33,038 nucleotides of DNA from Methanomicrobiales archaeon HGW-Methanomicrobiales-2. GTDB lineage: Archaea > Halobacteriota > Methanomicrobia > Methanomicrobiales > Methanoculleaceae. Positions 7,851 to 16,715 of this stretch are shown piece by piece. The stretch is taken from contig PGYL01000031.1 in NCBI GenBank assembly GCA_002839645.1, positions 1 through 33,038 on the forward strand, given 5' to 3'. The notes under the pieces were generated by a model. The model made no database searches, was not told the origin of the DNA, and saw nothing but the letters and a program-made list of their open reading frames with translations. Numbering within the stretch: the first letter of the stretch is position 1; each line of letters starts with the position of its first letter. Made by a program: the position numbers and the translations under genes.

Positions 7851-8936
7851 ATGAAAGCAAGCATCAGCAGATGGATCATTCTCCTGCTGGCACTGGTCTG
7901 TGTCGTGCAGGTGGCATCGGCTTTCGACATCAAGACCGAGAAGATCGACCCTGCGAGCGGTGCCCTTGAGCCCGGCCAGCAGGTGACCGCGCGTTACGTG
8001 CTCACCTACGATATGATCACCACTGGCGGTAACGACGAGACATTCGAACTCAGCACCGGATTGCAGAATCCATCCTGGGAGTTCATCGTCTACCGCGACG
8101 GGGTTGCCATCTACACCACCAAGAAGACTGGATTTTACCCGATCCTGACTGAGTTCGAGATCGACTACGGTGATGAGGATGTCGAACTGGACGTGCAGTT
8201 GCGCGGCATCGTCCCCTCGAGCGCGACTACCAAGGTTCTGGTGACCAAGATCGAGCACCTGCGGGATGATGATGTGAAGGACACCCATTCCGTGAGCCGC
8301 GACGTTGTGAGCTCGGCCCAGGTCGAGGGCGATCTCTCTGGCCAGCAGCAGCGCCTCAAGGATCTGAAGGCCGACATGGATGAAAAGACCCGGCAGGGCG
8401 TGGACGTCTCTGCCGCACAGGCCAAGTACAATACCGCGAGCCAGGCGTTGACCAGCGCCGCGTCGGCAGGTCCGTCACAGGCAACGGGTTACATCACCAC
8501 CGCCAAGAAAGATATAGACGAGGCAAATGCGCTCCTTGATAAGGCATGGGCCGAGAAGGAAGTCTCCAATACCGGCGCGACGATCGAGTCTCTCGATGGG
8601 ATGATCACCTACTTCGTCGAGAACCGCTCGATGGCGAGCGACCCGCAGGTGGTTGCCATCATGACCAAGCGCGAGAGCGCCGTCCAGTTCTATTCCCAGG
8701 CACAGGATAACCTGAATGCCAAGAACTATCCGCTGGCACGTTCGAAGGCGGCTGACGGCCTGAGTAAGGCGAACGAGGCTTTGACCGATGCGAACAACCT
8801 GAAGGAGAGGATCGGCGAAGGGTTCAACTTCGGCGGTAACCTCCTCCTCTACATCGGTGTCGGGGTCGTCCTTGTCCTCGTTGTCGTGGGCGTTGTCTTC
8901 TATCGGAAGAAGAGCGGCTGGGACGAGCTTGGATAA
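7851..8936 (+). CDS. Secreted coiled-coil protein with C-terminal membrane anchor
   Basis: Function not recognised. The 361 residues begin with a clear signal peptide (hydrophobic core to about residue 22, likely cleavage near VASA), then an Ig-like beta domain of about 130 residues, a long alanine- and lysine-rich helical region with coiled-coil character (about 155-320), and one transmembrane helix near residues 329-350 followed by a short basic tail. Topology would place the coiled coil outside the membrane. ATG at 7851 with GAGGAG just before it, nine bases after the CetZ-like gene, points to cotranscription and perhaps a link between cytoskeleton and cell surface, which is inference. Confidence 0.85.
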   Translation: MKASISRWIILLLALVCVVQVASAFDIKTEKIDPASGALEPGQQVTARYVLTYDMITTGGNDETFELSTGLQNPSWEFIVYRDGVAIYTTKKTGFYPILTEFEIDYGDEDVELDVQLRGIVPSSATTKVLVTKIEHLRDDDVKDTHSVSRDVVSSAQVEGDLSGQQQRLKDLKADMDEKTRQGVDVSAAQAKYNTASQALTSAASAGPSQATGYITTAKKDIDEANALLDKAWAEKEVSNTGATIESLDGMITYFVENRSMASDPQVVAIMTKRESAVQFYSQAQDNLNAKNYPLARSKAADGLSKANEALTDANNLKERIGEGFNFGGNLLLYIGVGVVLVLVVVGVVFYRKKSGWDELG

Positions 8937-8957
8937 CCCCCCCGGCGACAAACCCTC

Positions 8958-8963
8958 TTTTTT
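8958..8963 (+). terminator. Oligo-T terminator after the CetZ operon
   Basis: A T6 run in a pyrimidine-rich stretch lies about 20 bases past the stop at 8936, in the plus-strand direction. The gap to 9230 between the convergent genes holds no convincing gene. Confidence 0.4.
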
Positions 8964-9172
8964 CACATCTCTCTATTGCTCAATCTTCCCCTGGTGTCGT
9001 GCCTGGTGTACTGCTTCTCCCGGGAACGGCGCTCTATCGTTATCCGGGTCTCCTGAGGTTCTCCTGGCGGGGGCTAACTGCCTCATAACCTTTAGTGCTC
9101 GCGCTCTGATACTCCAGGCGATTAATAGGTTCGGGAAGTTCCCGGTGCTGAGTGACGACGGGCAGGAGGCCC

Positions 9173-9210
9173 CCGCCCCCTCAGCCGGGGGCGGTTGACG
9201 CTGCAAAAAA
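9173..9210 (-). terminator. Oligo-T run and GC hairpin between convergent genes
   Basis: For the minus-strand gene ending at 9231 a T6 run (9205-9210) follows the stop. Just beyond it is a perfect eight-base inverted repeat, CCGCCCCC (9173-9180) and GGGGGCGG (9187-9194), with a six-base loop. The T run precedes the hairpin on this strand, so the two may act separately; the hairpin could stabilise either convergent transcript. Confidence 0.35.
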
Positions 9211-9230
9211 GAATCGCTGGTCCACGCTCT

Positions 9231-10913
9231 CTACGCGGTTGTCCCCGCGGGGACCCTGGAGAAGATCTCGAGGTTTCTGCTCCCCGACTTCCCATCCCGC
9301 AGGAAGTAATACTCGAGCAGCCTCTCTTTGTTCTCCTCGTACGAGAACCAGTAGTTCAGCCGGCTCGTCTCCTTCACGTAGCCCTCCAGGGTCGGGTAGG
9401 TATCGCCATCGTGGGTGATCACGAGGTCGAAGTCTCCTCCGTATATCGTCGGCTCGCTCACCTTCTGGCTGTAGTAACTGAGCTTTGAGGCGCGTTCACC
9501 CCGGTAATACCAGGGCAGCGGCCAGTAGGAGTCTGTCGCTACCGCCACCTTATCCGCGGCATCGATCTTCGCGAAGACCTCTCGCAGGTCTTCGGAGTTC
9601 TGCACCTGCACGATGGGCTCGTTGATGTCTGCAGGGGTGAACGCCACATGGAGCGTCATGACGATCAGGAAGGCACTTGCCGCGACGGCGATGACTGCCT
9701 TCTTTGTCGTCATCGCATAGACCGCGACGAAGATCATGGGCAGGAGCTGGTGGAGGATCAGCCACGGCACCTTCTCGCCGATGTAGGCGTAGGCTGCAAT
9801 CGAGAGGAGCATCCAGAAGATGGCGAACCGTGCGAACTCTTTCTGCCGGTCGACCGGCCGGACTTCTCCGCCACCGGAAACGATCTCGCGGAGCCGGTCC
9901 CTCCAGCCACAGGGCTGGGGGGCGGTGGGAGGAGCCGCAACCTCAGGGACCCCCTCTTCCGATTCCTCGGTCCCTTCTACTTCTTCAAGGGTTCCTGCAT
10001 GACGCATCTTCCGCTCTCTCCAGCGGGAGATACTCCCACGGATATCGATGAACTGCAACGTCCCGATAACGGCGAGGATCAGGATCGGCACCTCGTAGAG
10101 GATGAAGAGCAGCATGTAGAAGTACGGCGGCCCTCCGAGGCGCTGCATCTGGTGCATGGCGGTCCAGTGCTCGATGGCCCGGAGCCACCAGGTCATGATC
10201 ATCTCCGGGTGGGCGCCCAACGACGAGTAGAAGGCGGCCATGATCCCGAAGACTACGAGTGCGCCGAGCGCGAGATCCCGGATCCAGTGTCCCGGGAGCC
10301 GAACCTTTCTCGCCCAGACCAGGTAGAGAAGGTACACTCCGAAGATCAGGACGACGATCGGCATGTTCTCCATCGTGGAAATTCCGAGGCCGATCACGGT
10401 CCCGGCGATGAGTGCATACCTCATCTGGTGCCGCTCAAAGTAATAAAGGAGGGCGACGAGGAGCACCATCGTGAAGAAGATGATGAAGGGATCGTCCCGG
10501 AGGAACCGTGAGAAGTAGACCATGTTCGGCGATATGGCGATGAAAAGCGCCGCTACCAGGGTCTGCTTCCTGTCAAGATAGCCGAGTTTATAGATCGGGT
10601 AGAGCAGCGGGACAAGCAGGGTGCCGAGCAGCGCCGGGATGAGCCTTCCTACGAGATCTGAGTCGCCGAAGAGTGCAAACATCCCGGCTGTGACATAATA
10701 GCGCAACGGCCCGTGATACATGGGGTCGTAGATGTAGGTCCCTTCGGTCAGGAGTTTGTAGGAGAACCACGCGTGGATTGCCTCGTCGTGGTGAAAGAGT
10801 TTTAAATCGAGTGAGTAAAAACGTAGAGCAATTGTGACCAGAAGTATGAGGAGAAAAAGCCCCTCGAATGAGAGTTGTTCACGGGCCCGTGCCGCGAACA
10901 CGGCGGCCTTCAC
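9231..10913 (-). CDS. TIGR03663 / Agl23-type membrane glycosyltransferase-like protein
   Basis: A 560-residue polytopic protein with an N-terminal hydrophobic half. The segment FHHDEAIHAWF (H41-H42-D43-E44 near the first outer loop) and YDPMYHGPLRYY are characteristic of the TIGR03663 family, named flippase-associated Agl23 in current databases and distantly like PMT/ArnT enzymes. A charged glutamate-rich loop lies near residues 300-330 and an extracytoplasmic C-terminal domain follows. GTG start at 10913, twelve bases after the rps10 stop, with GAGGTGA as ribosome binding site. It probably depends on tuf-rps10 transcription. It belongs to the same functional theme as the DUF2298 gene at 1661. 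Confidence 0.86.
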   Translation of the reverse strand: MKAAVFAARAREQLSFEGLFLLILLVTIALRFYSLDLKLFHHDEAIHAWFSYKLLTEGTYIYDPMYHGPLRYYVTAGMFALFGDSDLVGRLIPALLGTLLVPLLYPIYKLGYLDRKQTLVAALFIAISPNMVYFSRFLRDDPFIIFFTMVLLVALLYYFERHQMRYALIAGTVIGLGISTMENMPIVVLIFGVYLLYLVWARKVRLPGHWIRDLALGALVVFGIMAAFYSSLGAHPEMIMTWWLRAIEHWTAMHQMQRLGGPPYFYMLLFILYEVPILILAVIGTLQFIDIRGSISRWRERKMRHAGTLEEVEGTEESEEGVPEVAAPPTAPQPCGWRDRLREIVSGGGEVRPVDRQKEFARFAIFWMLLSIAAYAYIGEKVPWLILHQLLPMIFVAVYAMTTKKAVIAVAASAFLIVMTLHVAFTPADINEPIVQVQNSEDLREVFAKIDAADKVAVATDSYWPLPWYYRGERASKLSYYSQKVSEPTIYGGDFDLVITHDGDTYPTLEGYVKETSRLNYWFSYEENKERLLEYYFLRDGKSGSRNLEIFSRVPAGTTA

Positions 10914-10925
10914 GCCGCTCTCACC

Positions 10926-11234
10926 TCAACTCTCCAGCACAATTTCAATGCCGATGTCTTTTGGAACCTGAATGCGCATCAGCTGGCGCAGTGCACGCTC
11001 GTCGGCATCGATGTCGATGAGTCTCTTGTGCACTCTCATCTGCCAGCGATCCCAGGTTGCGGTACCTTCGCCGTCAGGGCTTTTCCTGGTGGGCACCACG
11101 AGCTTCTTCGTGGGTAGCGGGATCGGACCTGCCAGATTGACGCCGGTGCGCTCTGCTATCTCTTTGATCTTATTACAGACCATCTCGAGTTTTTCGAAGT
11201 CGGTTCCGGAAAGACGTATTCTGGCCTTCTGCAT
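10926..11234 (-). CDS. rps10: 30S ribosomal protein S10
   Basis: A 102-residue uS10 protein of the small subunit. The N-terminus ([13 protein letters not shown]), the [18 protein letters not shown] loop and the C-terminal [13 protein letters not shown] are standard. ATG at 11234 preceded by GGTGG. The 31-base gap to tuf contains a T6 run (11246-11251) that might thin the transcript between the two genes. The tuf-rps10 pair is the usual archaeal order. Confidence 0.97.
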   Translation of the reverse strand: MQKARIRLSGTDFEKLEMVCNKIKEIAERTGVNLAGPIPLPTKKLVVPTRKSPDGEGTATWDRWQMRVHKRLIDIDADERALRQLMRIQVPKDIGIEIVLES

Positions 11235-11265
11235 GTTAAACCACCAAAAAATTATAGGTACCCTG

Positions 11266-12543
11266 TTATCTCATCTGCTTGGGGGTGATGTTGATGCACA
11301 CACCTGCCGCAATGGTCGATCCCATATCACGGACAGCGAATCGTCCGAGCTGCGGGATCTCTTTGACCTTCTCGATGACCATGGGCTGCGTTGGCTTGAT
11401 CTTGACGATCGCGGCATCGCCGGTCTTGAGGAACGTGGGGTTCTCTTCCTTGACCTGACCGGTACGGGGGTCGAGTTTCTTCTGGAGTTCGACGAAGGTG
11501 CACGCGATCTGGGCGGTGTGGCAGTGGAAGACCGGGGTGTAGCCGACGGTCAGGGCACTGGGGTGGTGAAGCACGACGACCTGCGCGATGAACTCATCTG
11601 CAACGGTCGGCGGCACGTCGGCGGGACCACAGACGTCGCCACGGCGGATGTCACCCTTGCCGATACCACGGACGTTGAACCCGACGTTGTCGCCTGGAAG
11701 CGCCTGTGGGATCTCTTCGTGGTGCATCTCAATGGACTTGATCTCACCCTCTTTGTTGGCGGGCATGAAGCTGACCTTCATTCCCTTCTTCATGATACCG
11801 GTCTCGACACGGCCCACAGGCACGGTTCCGATACCGGAGATGGAGTAGACGTCCTGGATGGGGAGACGCATGGGCAGGGTTGTCGGCTTCTCGGGTTCGG
11901 TGAGCGCGTTGAGTGCAGCGAGTAGCGTCGGTCCCTTGTACCAGGGGGTGTTTGCACTGGGCTTGGCGATGTTGTCCCCAACGAACGAGCTCATCGGGAT
12001 GAAGGAGATAGCGTCGGGCTTGTAGCCGACCATCTTGAGCAGCTGGGAGAGCTGTTCCTTGACCTCGTTGTAGCGCTTCTCGTCGTACTTGGCGGCATCC
12101 ATCTTGTTGATGCCGATGATCAGCTGGTTGATGCCGAGCGTACGGGACAGGAAGACGTGTTCCTTGGTCTGCTCCATCACGCCATCAGGTGCGGCGACGA
12201 CCAGCAGTGCGGCGTCTGCCTGGGATGCGCCCGTGATCATGTTCTTGACGAAGTCACGGTGGCCGGGGCAGTCCACGACGGTGAAGTAGAACTTGTCAGT
12301 GTCGAACCGCTTGTGGGCGATATCGATGGTGATACCACGTTCACGCTCTTCCTTGAGGCTGTCCATAACCCAGGCGAACTCAAACGAGCCCTTACCCTTG
12401 GATTCGGCCTCCTTCCTGAACCCCTCGATGATGTGGGGCGCTACGGCTCCCGTCTCAAAGAGTAACCGACCGACGGTAGTAGACTTCCCGTGGTCGATGT
12501 GTCCGATTACTGCTAAATTCATGTGGGGCTTCTCAGCTGCCAT
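11266..12543 (-). CDS. tuf: Translation elongation factor EF-1 alpha (aEF1A)
   Basis: A 425-residue GTPase that carries aminoacyl-tRNA to the ribosome. G1 GHIDHGKS (14-21), G3 DCPGH (91-95) and G4 NKMD (146-149) are intact, followed by the two beta-barrel domains; the length is normal for archaea. The ATG at 12543 has a strong GGAGG about nine bases upstream. Transcription is driven by a good TATA box at 12623-12630. Genes often found upstream in related genomes (rps12, rps7, fusA) are absent here; tuf heads the operon. Confidence 0.98.
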   Translation of the reverse strand: MAAEKPHMNLAVIGHIDHGKSTTVGRLLFETGAVAPHIIEGFRKEAESKGKGSFEFAWVMDSLKEERERGITIDIAHKRFDTDKFYFTVVDCPGHRDFVKNMITGASQADAALLVVAAPDGVMEQTKEHVFLSRTLGINQLIIGINKMDAAKYDEKRYNEVKEQLSQLLKMVGYKPDAISFIPMSSFVGDNIAKPSANTPWYKGPTLLAALNALTEPEKPTTLPMRLPIQDVYSISGIGTVPVGRVETGIMKKGMKVSFMPANKEGEIKSIEMHHEEIPQALPGDNVGFNVRGIGKGDIRRGDVCGPADVPPTVADEFIAQVVVLHHPSALTVGYTPVFHCHTAQIACTFVELQKKLDPRTGQVKEENPTFLKTGDAAIVKIKPTQPMVIEKVKEIPQLGRFAVRDMGSTIAAGVCINITPKQMR

Positions 12544-12640
12544 AGTTTGTATCCTCCACTCAAATAGGCCTGTCAGCTCGAACAGCCTGCTTATGCGAGT
12601 AACTTATACGTATGACGTCCTCCATATAAAGCATTTCTAT
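12544..12640 (-). promoter_or_regulatory. tuf promoter and leader
   Basis: On the minus strand a canonical archaeal box A, TTTATATG (complement of 12623-12630), would place the start of transcription near 12598, giving a leader of about 55 bases. GAGTGGAGG upstream of the ATG is the ribosome binding site. The strength of both fits a highly expressed gene. Confidence 0.6.
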
Positions 12641-12721
12641 GCGTGCGAATAGCGTACATTCTCCAAAAACCCCGGGTAATCGACAGAATCTTATTCTCCG
12701 GAAATCTACGTTCTTCGTACC

Positions 12722-13024
12722 ATGAAGACACTTGAGTTTCACCGTGACGATGTGAAGGACCGGGTGACGGTTGCATGCGCAGATCGTGAGGTGTCAGTAC
12801 ACTCCCACTGCAGTTACTGCCGGCACTGCGCGGGTGTCCGGGTGGGCAGGCGGACGATCCCGACGCCGCAGCGCCAGGCTCTCTCCGGGGTGAAGCAGGG
12901 TGCAAACCCGGACGAGAATCTGCTGAATGCTGCCCTCATGTTCAACGCCCTCGTCCGGGACGGGGCCGCAATCGAGTGCGAAGACGATAAGGGCGCAGGA
13001 TTCTGCTCGATGTATCGCCGCTAG
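12722..13024 (+). CDS. Small cysteine-rich protein of unknown function
   Basis: I do not recognise this 100-residue protein. It has six cysteines: C19, C30, C33, C36 in a CSYCRHC cluster with nearby histidines, and C86 and C95 close to the C-terminus, a pattern that suits binding of zinc or an iron-sulfur centre. There is no signal peptide or membrane segment, so it is probably cytoplasmic. It is transcribed divergently from tuf; CTTATTC near 12687-12693 would be a weak TATA element placing the transcript start near the ATG (leaderless). Codon use resembles its neighbours, which supports it as a real gene. Confidence 0.6.
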   Translation: MKTLEFHRDDVKDRVTVACADREVSVHSHCSYCRHCAGVRVGRRTIPTPQRQALSGVKQGANPDENLLNAALMFNALVRDGAAIECEDDKGAGFCSMYRR

Positions 13025-13285
13025 GTGGGGGTGCCTATTCTCCACGGGGCGGTCTGCGGTCGTCGGCAGCGTCCCTCCTCCCTCCGCTCAACTGAGCGGT
13101 TTCAGATCGTTGCCTCTCCCCGTGTGAGGCCGATGAGGTGCGGCCTTTGGGCCCCGCCTGAAGACCCCGACGGCGGCGTTCGGCAGGCGCTCTCGGCACG
13201 GTGGGGCTGCCGTCTCTACTATTACGTGGCCGGATTCTCCTGATCGCTGTCCCCCTCATCCCGGAAAAAAGAGTGTGCGCTCCGT
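13025..13285. other. Intergenic stretch with inverted repeat and terminator
   Basis: No convincing gene. A perfect seven-base inverted repeat with two central bases (13084-13099, CCGCTCAACTGAGCGG) could end the plus-strand gene. On the minus strand a T6 run (13264-13269) lies about 20 bases past the stop of the large surface protein gene and is a probable terminator. A short open plus-strand frame from the GTG at 13025 to 13243 has no ribosome binding site and I do not call it. Confidence 0.4.
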
Positions 13286-16200
13286 TCAAACCAGATTGAA
13301 CGCGCGCTCTGTCATTTCGTATGGCCGGACGGTGACGCCATCCGCTGTCTTGAACGTGGCGTTCCCGACGACCTTCACTTCGTACGTCCCAATCGACATA
13401 TACCGGAAGGTGTGGGGGGTAACCTCGCCGGTGTTCTTGTTGTAGAGATAGATCTGTGCGCCGGCGGGCTCGCTGGTCACGTTCAGGCTGCCGTAGGGGT
13501 AGGCCTCGAGCCGGAACGTGAGGTGTTTATCAGTCTCGGTTTTCGGGTCATCGGTGAGCAGGATCTCCTGCTCGGCCGGCAGGTAACCCTGGCGGGTGAC
13601 GGTGACGACGTGCGGCCCGTCCGAGATGTTCCTGATGAGGTAGGGCGTGCAGAGGCCGGTCCTGAAGCCGTCTACCAGGATCTCGGCGCCCGCTGGGCTC
13701 GACTCCACGAGCAGACCGCAGCAGGTGGCGTCCCCGGGCGTGATCGTGACCGTTTCCCCTGTCTCGGTCACGGTGATCCGATGGGAGAGGTAGCGGTCGC
13801 CGTCATTGACCGTGATGAACGAGTTCCCGCCGGCCACTTCGATCGTCCGGGGCAGCCGGAAGACCGGCCCCTTACCGTTTACGGTACATCCTTTGCCCAC
13901 GTAATCATCCGACGAGAGAGATACCTTCCGAACGATGGTCTGCTCATGCGTTTCTATCAGGACCGGAGTGATGCAGTCTCTCTCTACCCATACCGTCTTT
14001 GTCGGGGTGTTGAATGACTGGCCTTCCTTGACTACCTGCACCGTATGGCTCCCTTCCCTGATGCCCAGGGCGACATGGGGGGTCGTGAATGCCATCTTCT
14101 TCCCGTCGATGCTGATTGTGGCTCCTGATGGCTGGGATGTGATGTATATGCCGCCGGTTCGGTCCTGCTCAGGCTCCGTCTGCGGGTCGCCGAACTTCAG
14201 GCGGTTAAGGACGGTGTAGCCGTCGGCGGGGGGGAGATCCGCGAACAGCGCCGTATCGTCCGGGACCGTGACGGTCGCTTCGTACGGTGCGAACTGCTCC
14301 AGTTCAAGGTGGAGGGTGTGGTCTCCGGGACCTATGGGGCTGATGGTTGCCGGAGTGACTTTCCCGAGGTACGTGTCGTCAAGGTGGATCCGCGCGCCGG
14401 CAGGATTTGAACTGACCGTGAGTGTCGCCGGCAACGGCGTGGCCACCCCGTAGATCCCGAATCTCTCGGGGTATGCCGTCACCGTTCCGTTTGTGAGGTT
14501 GATCGTGGTGGCGACCTGCTGCCAGGCAGCTCCAGCGGCATCGTAGCGGTACCATACCGCGTCAGGGGTTGCCTTTCCGTGCGCCGTCATCACGAATGGC
14601 AGCGATGCCGTTGCATTCTCCGGGCCGATGCGGTACGCCCGCTCCATTGCGGTTCCTGGAACCGGGGGAAGATCTGTTACCGCCCGGATCATCCCCGATG
14701 TCACCGCGGCCGCGGTGCCGTTGATGACCCGGCAGCCTTTCGGGAATATGAGCGATAGGGTTTCATCCCCGGTGCGGTAGCCCAGTTCTTCCTCCAGCAC
14801 GCCTGCGGTGTTGTGGGGCAATACGAACGACCCGATATCCTCTTTTGCAGTCACGGTGTCGGAAGAGATCTCAATCCCGGAGGATCCTTCCTCTCCCCCG
14901 TACCGGACGACCAGGATGGCGTTCCGGTTCTGGAGGTGGTCGCCGGCGGTGCCGACCGGATAACTCTGTACCTCTACGATGTTCTCCGATGCCTTGATGA
15001 AGGGGAGGACATCTAAGGCAGCGGTCCAGACCCCGGCCGGCCCTTCCTGCAGGGGGTTGAGCCAGTCCCAGGTGTTCAGCACCACCCGGTTTCCTATGCC
15101 GCCCCGGTCGGATTCAGCCGTGCTCACGATGTAGAGTCGGGCTGCTGATGCCCGATCGCGATCGATGGTTCCATCGAACGTCGTTTTTGTGGCGGCGTCT
15201 TCTTCGGTCGTCCCCTCCCAGAGGTCTGCGAGGACATCGTCGCACCCTTCCCCGATCCGGTAGTCTATCCGGGGCATGGCGGGGTCGCTGACGACAAGCA
15301 CCAGGAGGGCGGCAGGTATCCGGCAGGTGACCTTCGACTCTCCATCTGCCTGCACCGTCAGTGTATGGTCGCCGTTGGCGAGCATCTCCGGCGGGAGCTC
15401 CAGGGTGAAGGTCCCGGCCATCGAAGCCGTTCCGGTTCCCTGCCGGTCCCACGATGCGGCCGCGGGCGTGACCGGCTTGCCGTCAAACCCGAAAACCGGC
15501 TCGAACTCGGTTCCGGCGCCTGTCTTCGCCTCCGTTGCGTTGCTCACGTAGACGTAGAGGAGGCCGCGGTCGACCGTGGCGCCTTCGGGGACGGCGACGG
15601 GAATCCGTATGGTCGACGGAGACCCGACTGTTAACGGTTCTGTCGGCCCGGATGCGGTGAAGGCGTGGAGGGTGCCGTTGATGGAGCCCGTCGTCGATGC
15701 GTTCAGCGTGCCGCCCCTGATGCCCGACCCCCCGGATGAACCGGCGCTACTTCCGCTGCTGCTGCCTCCGCCGCCGGACCCACCCGTATCGCCGCTACTC
15801 CGGGTGCCCTGGACCGAGTAGCCGCTCACGCCTGTCTCCGCGAAACCGGTGAGGTCGTTCGACCATGAGATTCCCCTGCCCTGGTTGGACTGGTTGCACC
15901 AGCCGTATGCGTTGAAGGCCGCAAACGTCTCCATGTTCTCAAACGAGTACTCGATCTTCGCGCACCCATCGTCAGTCAGCCCGTCAAGGAAACTGTTCGG
16001 GCCCAGCGCGCCGACGCCGAGGTCGATGAACATGATGTGGAACCGGTCTTCCGGATTGTTCCTGCTCATGTCTTGCCCGTAGTAGATCGGGTAATTCGCC
16101 TCCCGGCAGGGCTTCCAGGTCTGCGGCGCGTAGATGAAGTCTTCCCTGGTGAAGACCCGGTCGGTGAAGCCTTCGCTGTACGCGATCTCCTCCATGGCCG

Positions 16201-16621
16201 GAGGCTGGTTCAATACCGGGGTCGGTGTCCACTGGTAGCCGCTTGCTTTGACGTGGAGCTTGAAGTCGTCGGGGACCTCTCCCTGCACCGCCACCATGAG
16301 GATGAGGTCGTCGAAGAACCCTCGCCCTCCCGTGTCGGAGAAGTAGAACGTTCCCGATTGGCTGCTGGTCTCCGTCACCTGACCGTAGCGCTCGGACGGG
16401 TCGGTCGTGATATGGAGGGCGTTGAGTCCTCCGCCGTCGAATTTGATGTAATTATCCCCGCCGTTTGCCATCGTGATATCGATGTGCTTGTAGTCGGGGA
16501 GGGTGATCCCTCCAAAGTCGGCTGCTGCAGCAGGTGCGGCGATGAGCCCGACGAGGAGAGCGAAGACGATGATCGTCTCCCGCCACCCTGCCCGGCGCAT
16601 GTGTGGGTTGTTTTTCATCAC
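13286..16621 (-). CDS. Secreted surface protein: unnamed repeat-family domain, DUF3344-like, four PEGA repeats
   Basis: An exported protein of 1111 residues. After the signal peptide (about 12-34) comes the domain shared by five genes here (about 35-265: GGGLNALHITT, SGTFYFSDTGGRGFFDD, SGYQWTP, PIYYGQD, GISWSN). A Gly/Ser linker (about 267-303) leads to a DUF3344-like region (about 325-580, with IDYRIGEG and AILVVRYGG). Four PEGA-type beta repeats follow near 727-787, 820-883, 965-1025 and 1041-1104. No membrane anchor or sorting tail is seen, so it may be released or held by its PEGA or partner contacts. GTG at 16621 is followed directly by an ATG at 16618; GGAG lies upstream of both. A hairpin sits before the ribosome binding site. 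Confidence 0.9.
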   Translation of the reverse strand: MMKNNPHMRRAGWRETIIVFALLVGLIAAPAAAADFGGITLPDYKHIDITMANGGDNYIKFDGGGLNALHITTDPSERYGQVTETSSQSGTFYFSDTGGRGFFDDLILMVAVQGEVPDDFKLHVKASGYQWTPTPVLNQPPAMEEIAYSEGFTDRVFTREDFIYAPQTWKPCREANYPIYYGQDMSRNNPEDRFHIMFIDLGVGALGPNSFLDGLTDDGCAKIEYSFENMETFAAFNAYGWCNQSNQGRGISWSNDLTGFAETGVSGYSVQGTRSSGDTGGSGGGGSSSGSSAGSSGGSGIRGGTLNASTTGSINGTLHAFTASGPTEPLTVGSPSTIRIPVAVPEGATVDRGLLYVYVSNATEAKTGAGTEFEPVFGFDGKPVTPAAASWDRQGTGTASMAGTFTLELPPEMLANGDHTLTVQADGESKVTCRIPAALLVLVVSDPAMPRIDYRIGEGCDDVLADLWEGTTEEDAATKTTFDGTIDRDRASAARLYIVSTAESDRGGIGNRVVLNTWDWLNPLQEGPAGVWTAALDVLPFIKASENIVEVQSYPVGTAGDHLQNRNAILVVRYGGEEGSSGIEISSDTVTAKEDIGSFVLPHNTAGVLEEELGYRTGDETLSLIFPKGCRVINGTAAAVTSGMIRAVTDLPPVPGTAMERAYRIGPENATASLPFVMTAHGKATPDAVWYRYDAAGAAWQQVATTINLTNGTVTAYPERFGIYGVATPLPATLTVSSNPAGARIHLDDTYLGKVTPATISPIGPGDHTLHLELEQFAPYEATVTVPDDTALFADLPPADGYTVLNRLKFGDPQTEPEQDRTGGIYITSQPSGATISIDGKKMAFTTPHVALGIREGSHTVQVVKEGQSFNTPTKTVWVERDCITPVLIETHEQTIVRKVSLSSDDYVGKGCTVNGKGPVFRLPRTIEVAGGNSFITVNDGDRYLSHRITVTETGETVTITPGDATCCGLLVESSPAGAEILVDGFRTGLCTPYLIRNISDGPHVVTVTRQGYLPAEQEILLTDDPKTETDKHLTFRLEAYPYGSLNVTSEPAGAQIYLYNKNTGEVTPHTFRYMSIGTYEVKVVGNATFKTADGVTVRPYEMTERAFNLV

Positions 16622-16715
16622 AACTGTCTCCTGTGGTCCCGGCCTTCCCGGCCGGGTTCATGTGGTCTGTCTATGCTCGATTCTTGCCGGTGAAGTGCCG
16701 GAGAAAAAAGGGTGT
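16622..16715 (-). promoter_or_regulatory. Terminator and leader hairpin between two surface protein genes
   Basis: A T6 run (16704-16709 on the minus strand) lies a few bases past the upstream gene's stop. Between it and the next start is a seven-base inverted repeat, CCCGGCC (16638-16644) and GGCCGGG (16650-16656), with a five-base loop, just ahead of the AGGAGA ribosome binding site (16628-16633). No clear TATA box is visible, so the downstream gene may depend partly on read-through. Confidence 0.35.

Noticed and set aside
9173-9194. GC hairpin as end of an insertion sequence
   Set aside because: No partner repeat, transposase or target duplication is visible nearby; better explained as a terminator-region hairpin.
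8973-9206. Minus-strand open frame of 77 codons in the gap between convergent genes
   Set aside because: It includes the terminator hairpin and T run, has no ribosome binding site and no recognisable sequence.
10972-11925. Plus-strand open frame of 317 codons
   Set aside because: Antisense to rps10 and tuf, both certain.
13025-13243. Plus-strand frame of 72 codons from a GTG right after the cysteine-rich gene
   Set aside because: No ribosome binding site, contains the 13084-13099 inverted repeat, and the translation is Arg/Pro/Ser-rich without family features; its last 36 codons look slightly better but not enough to call.
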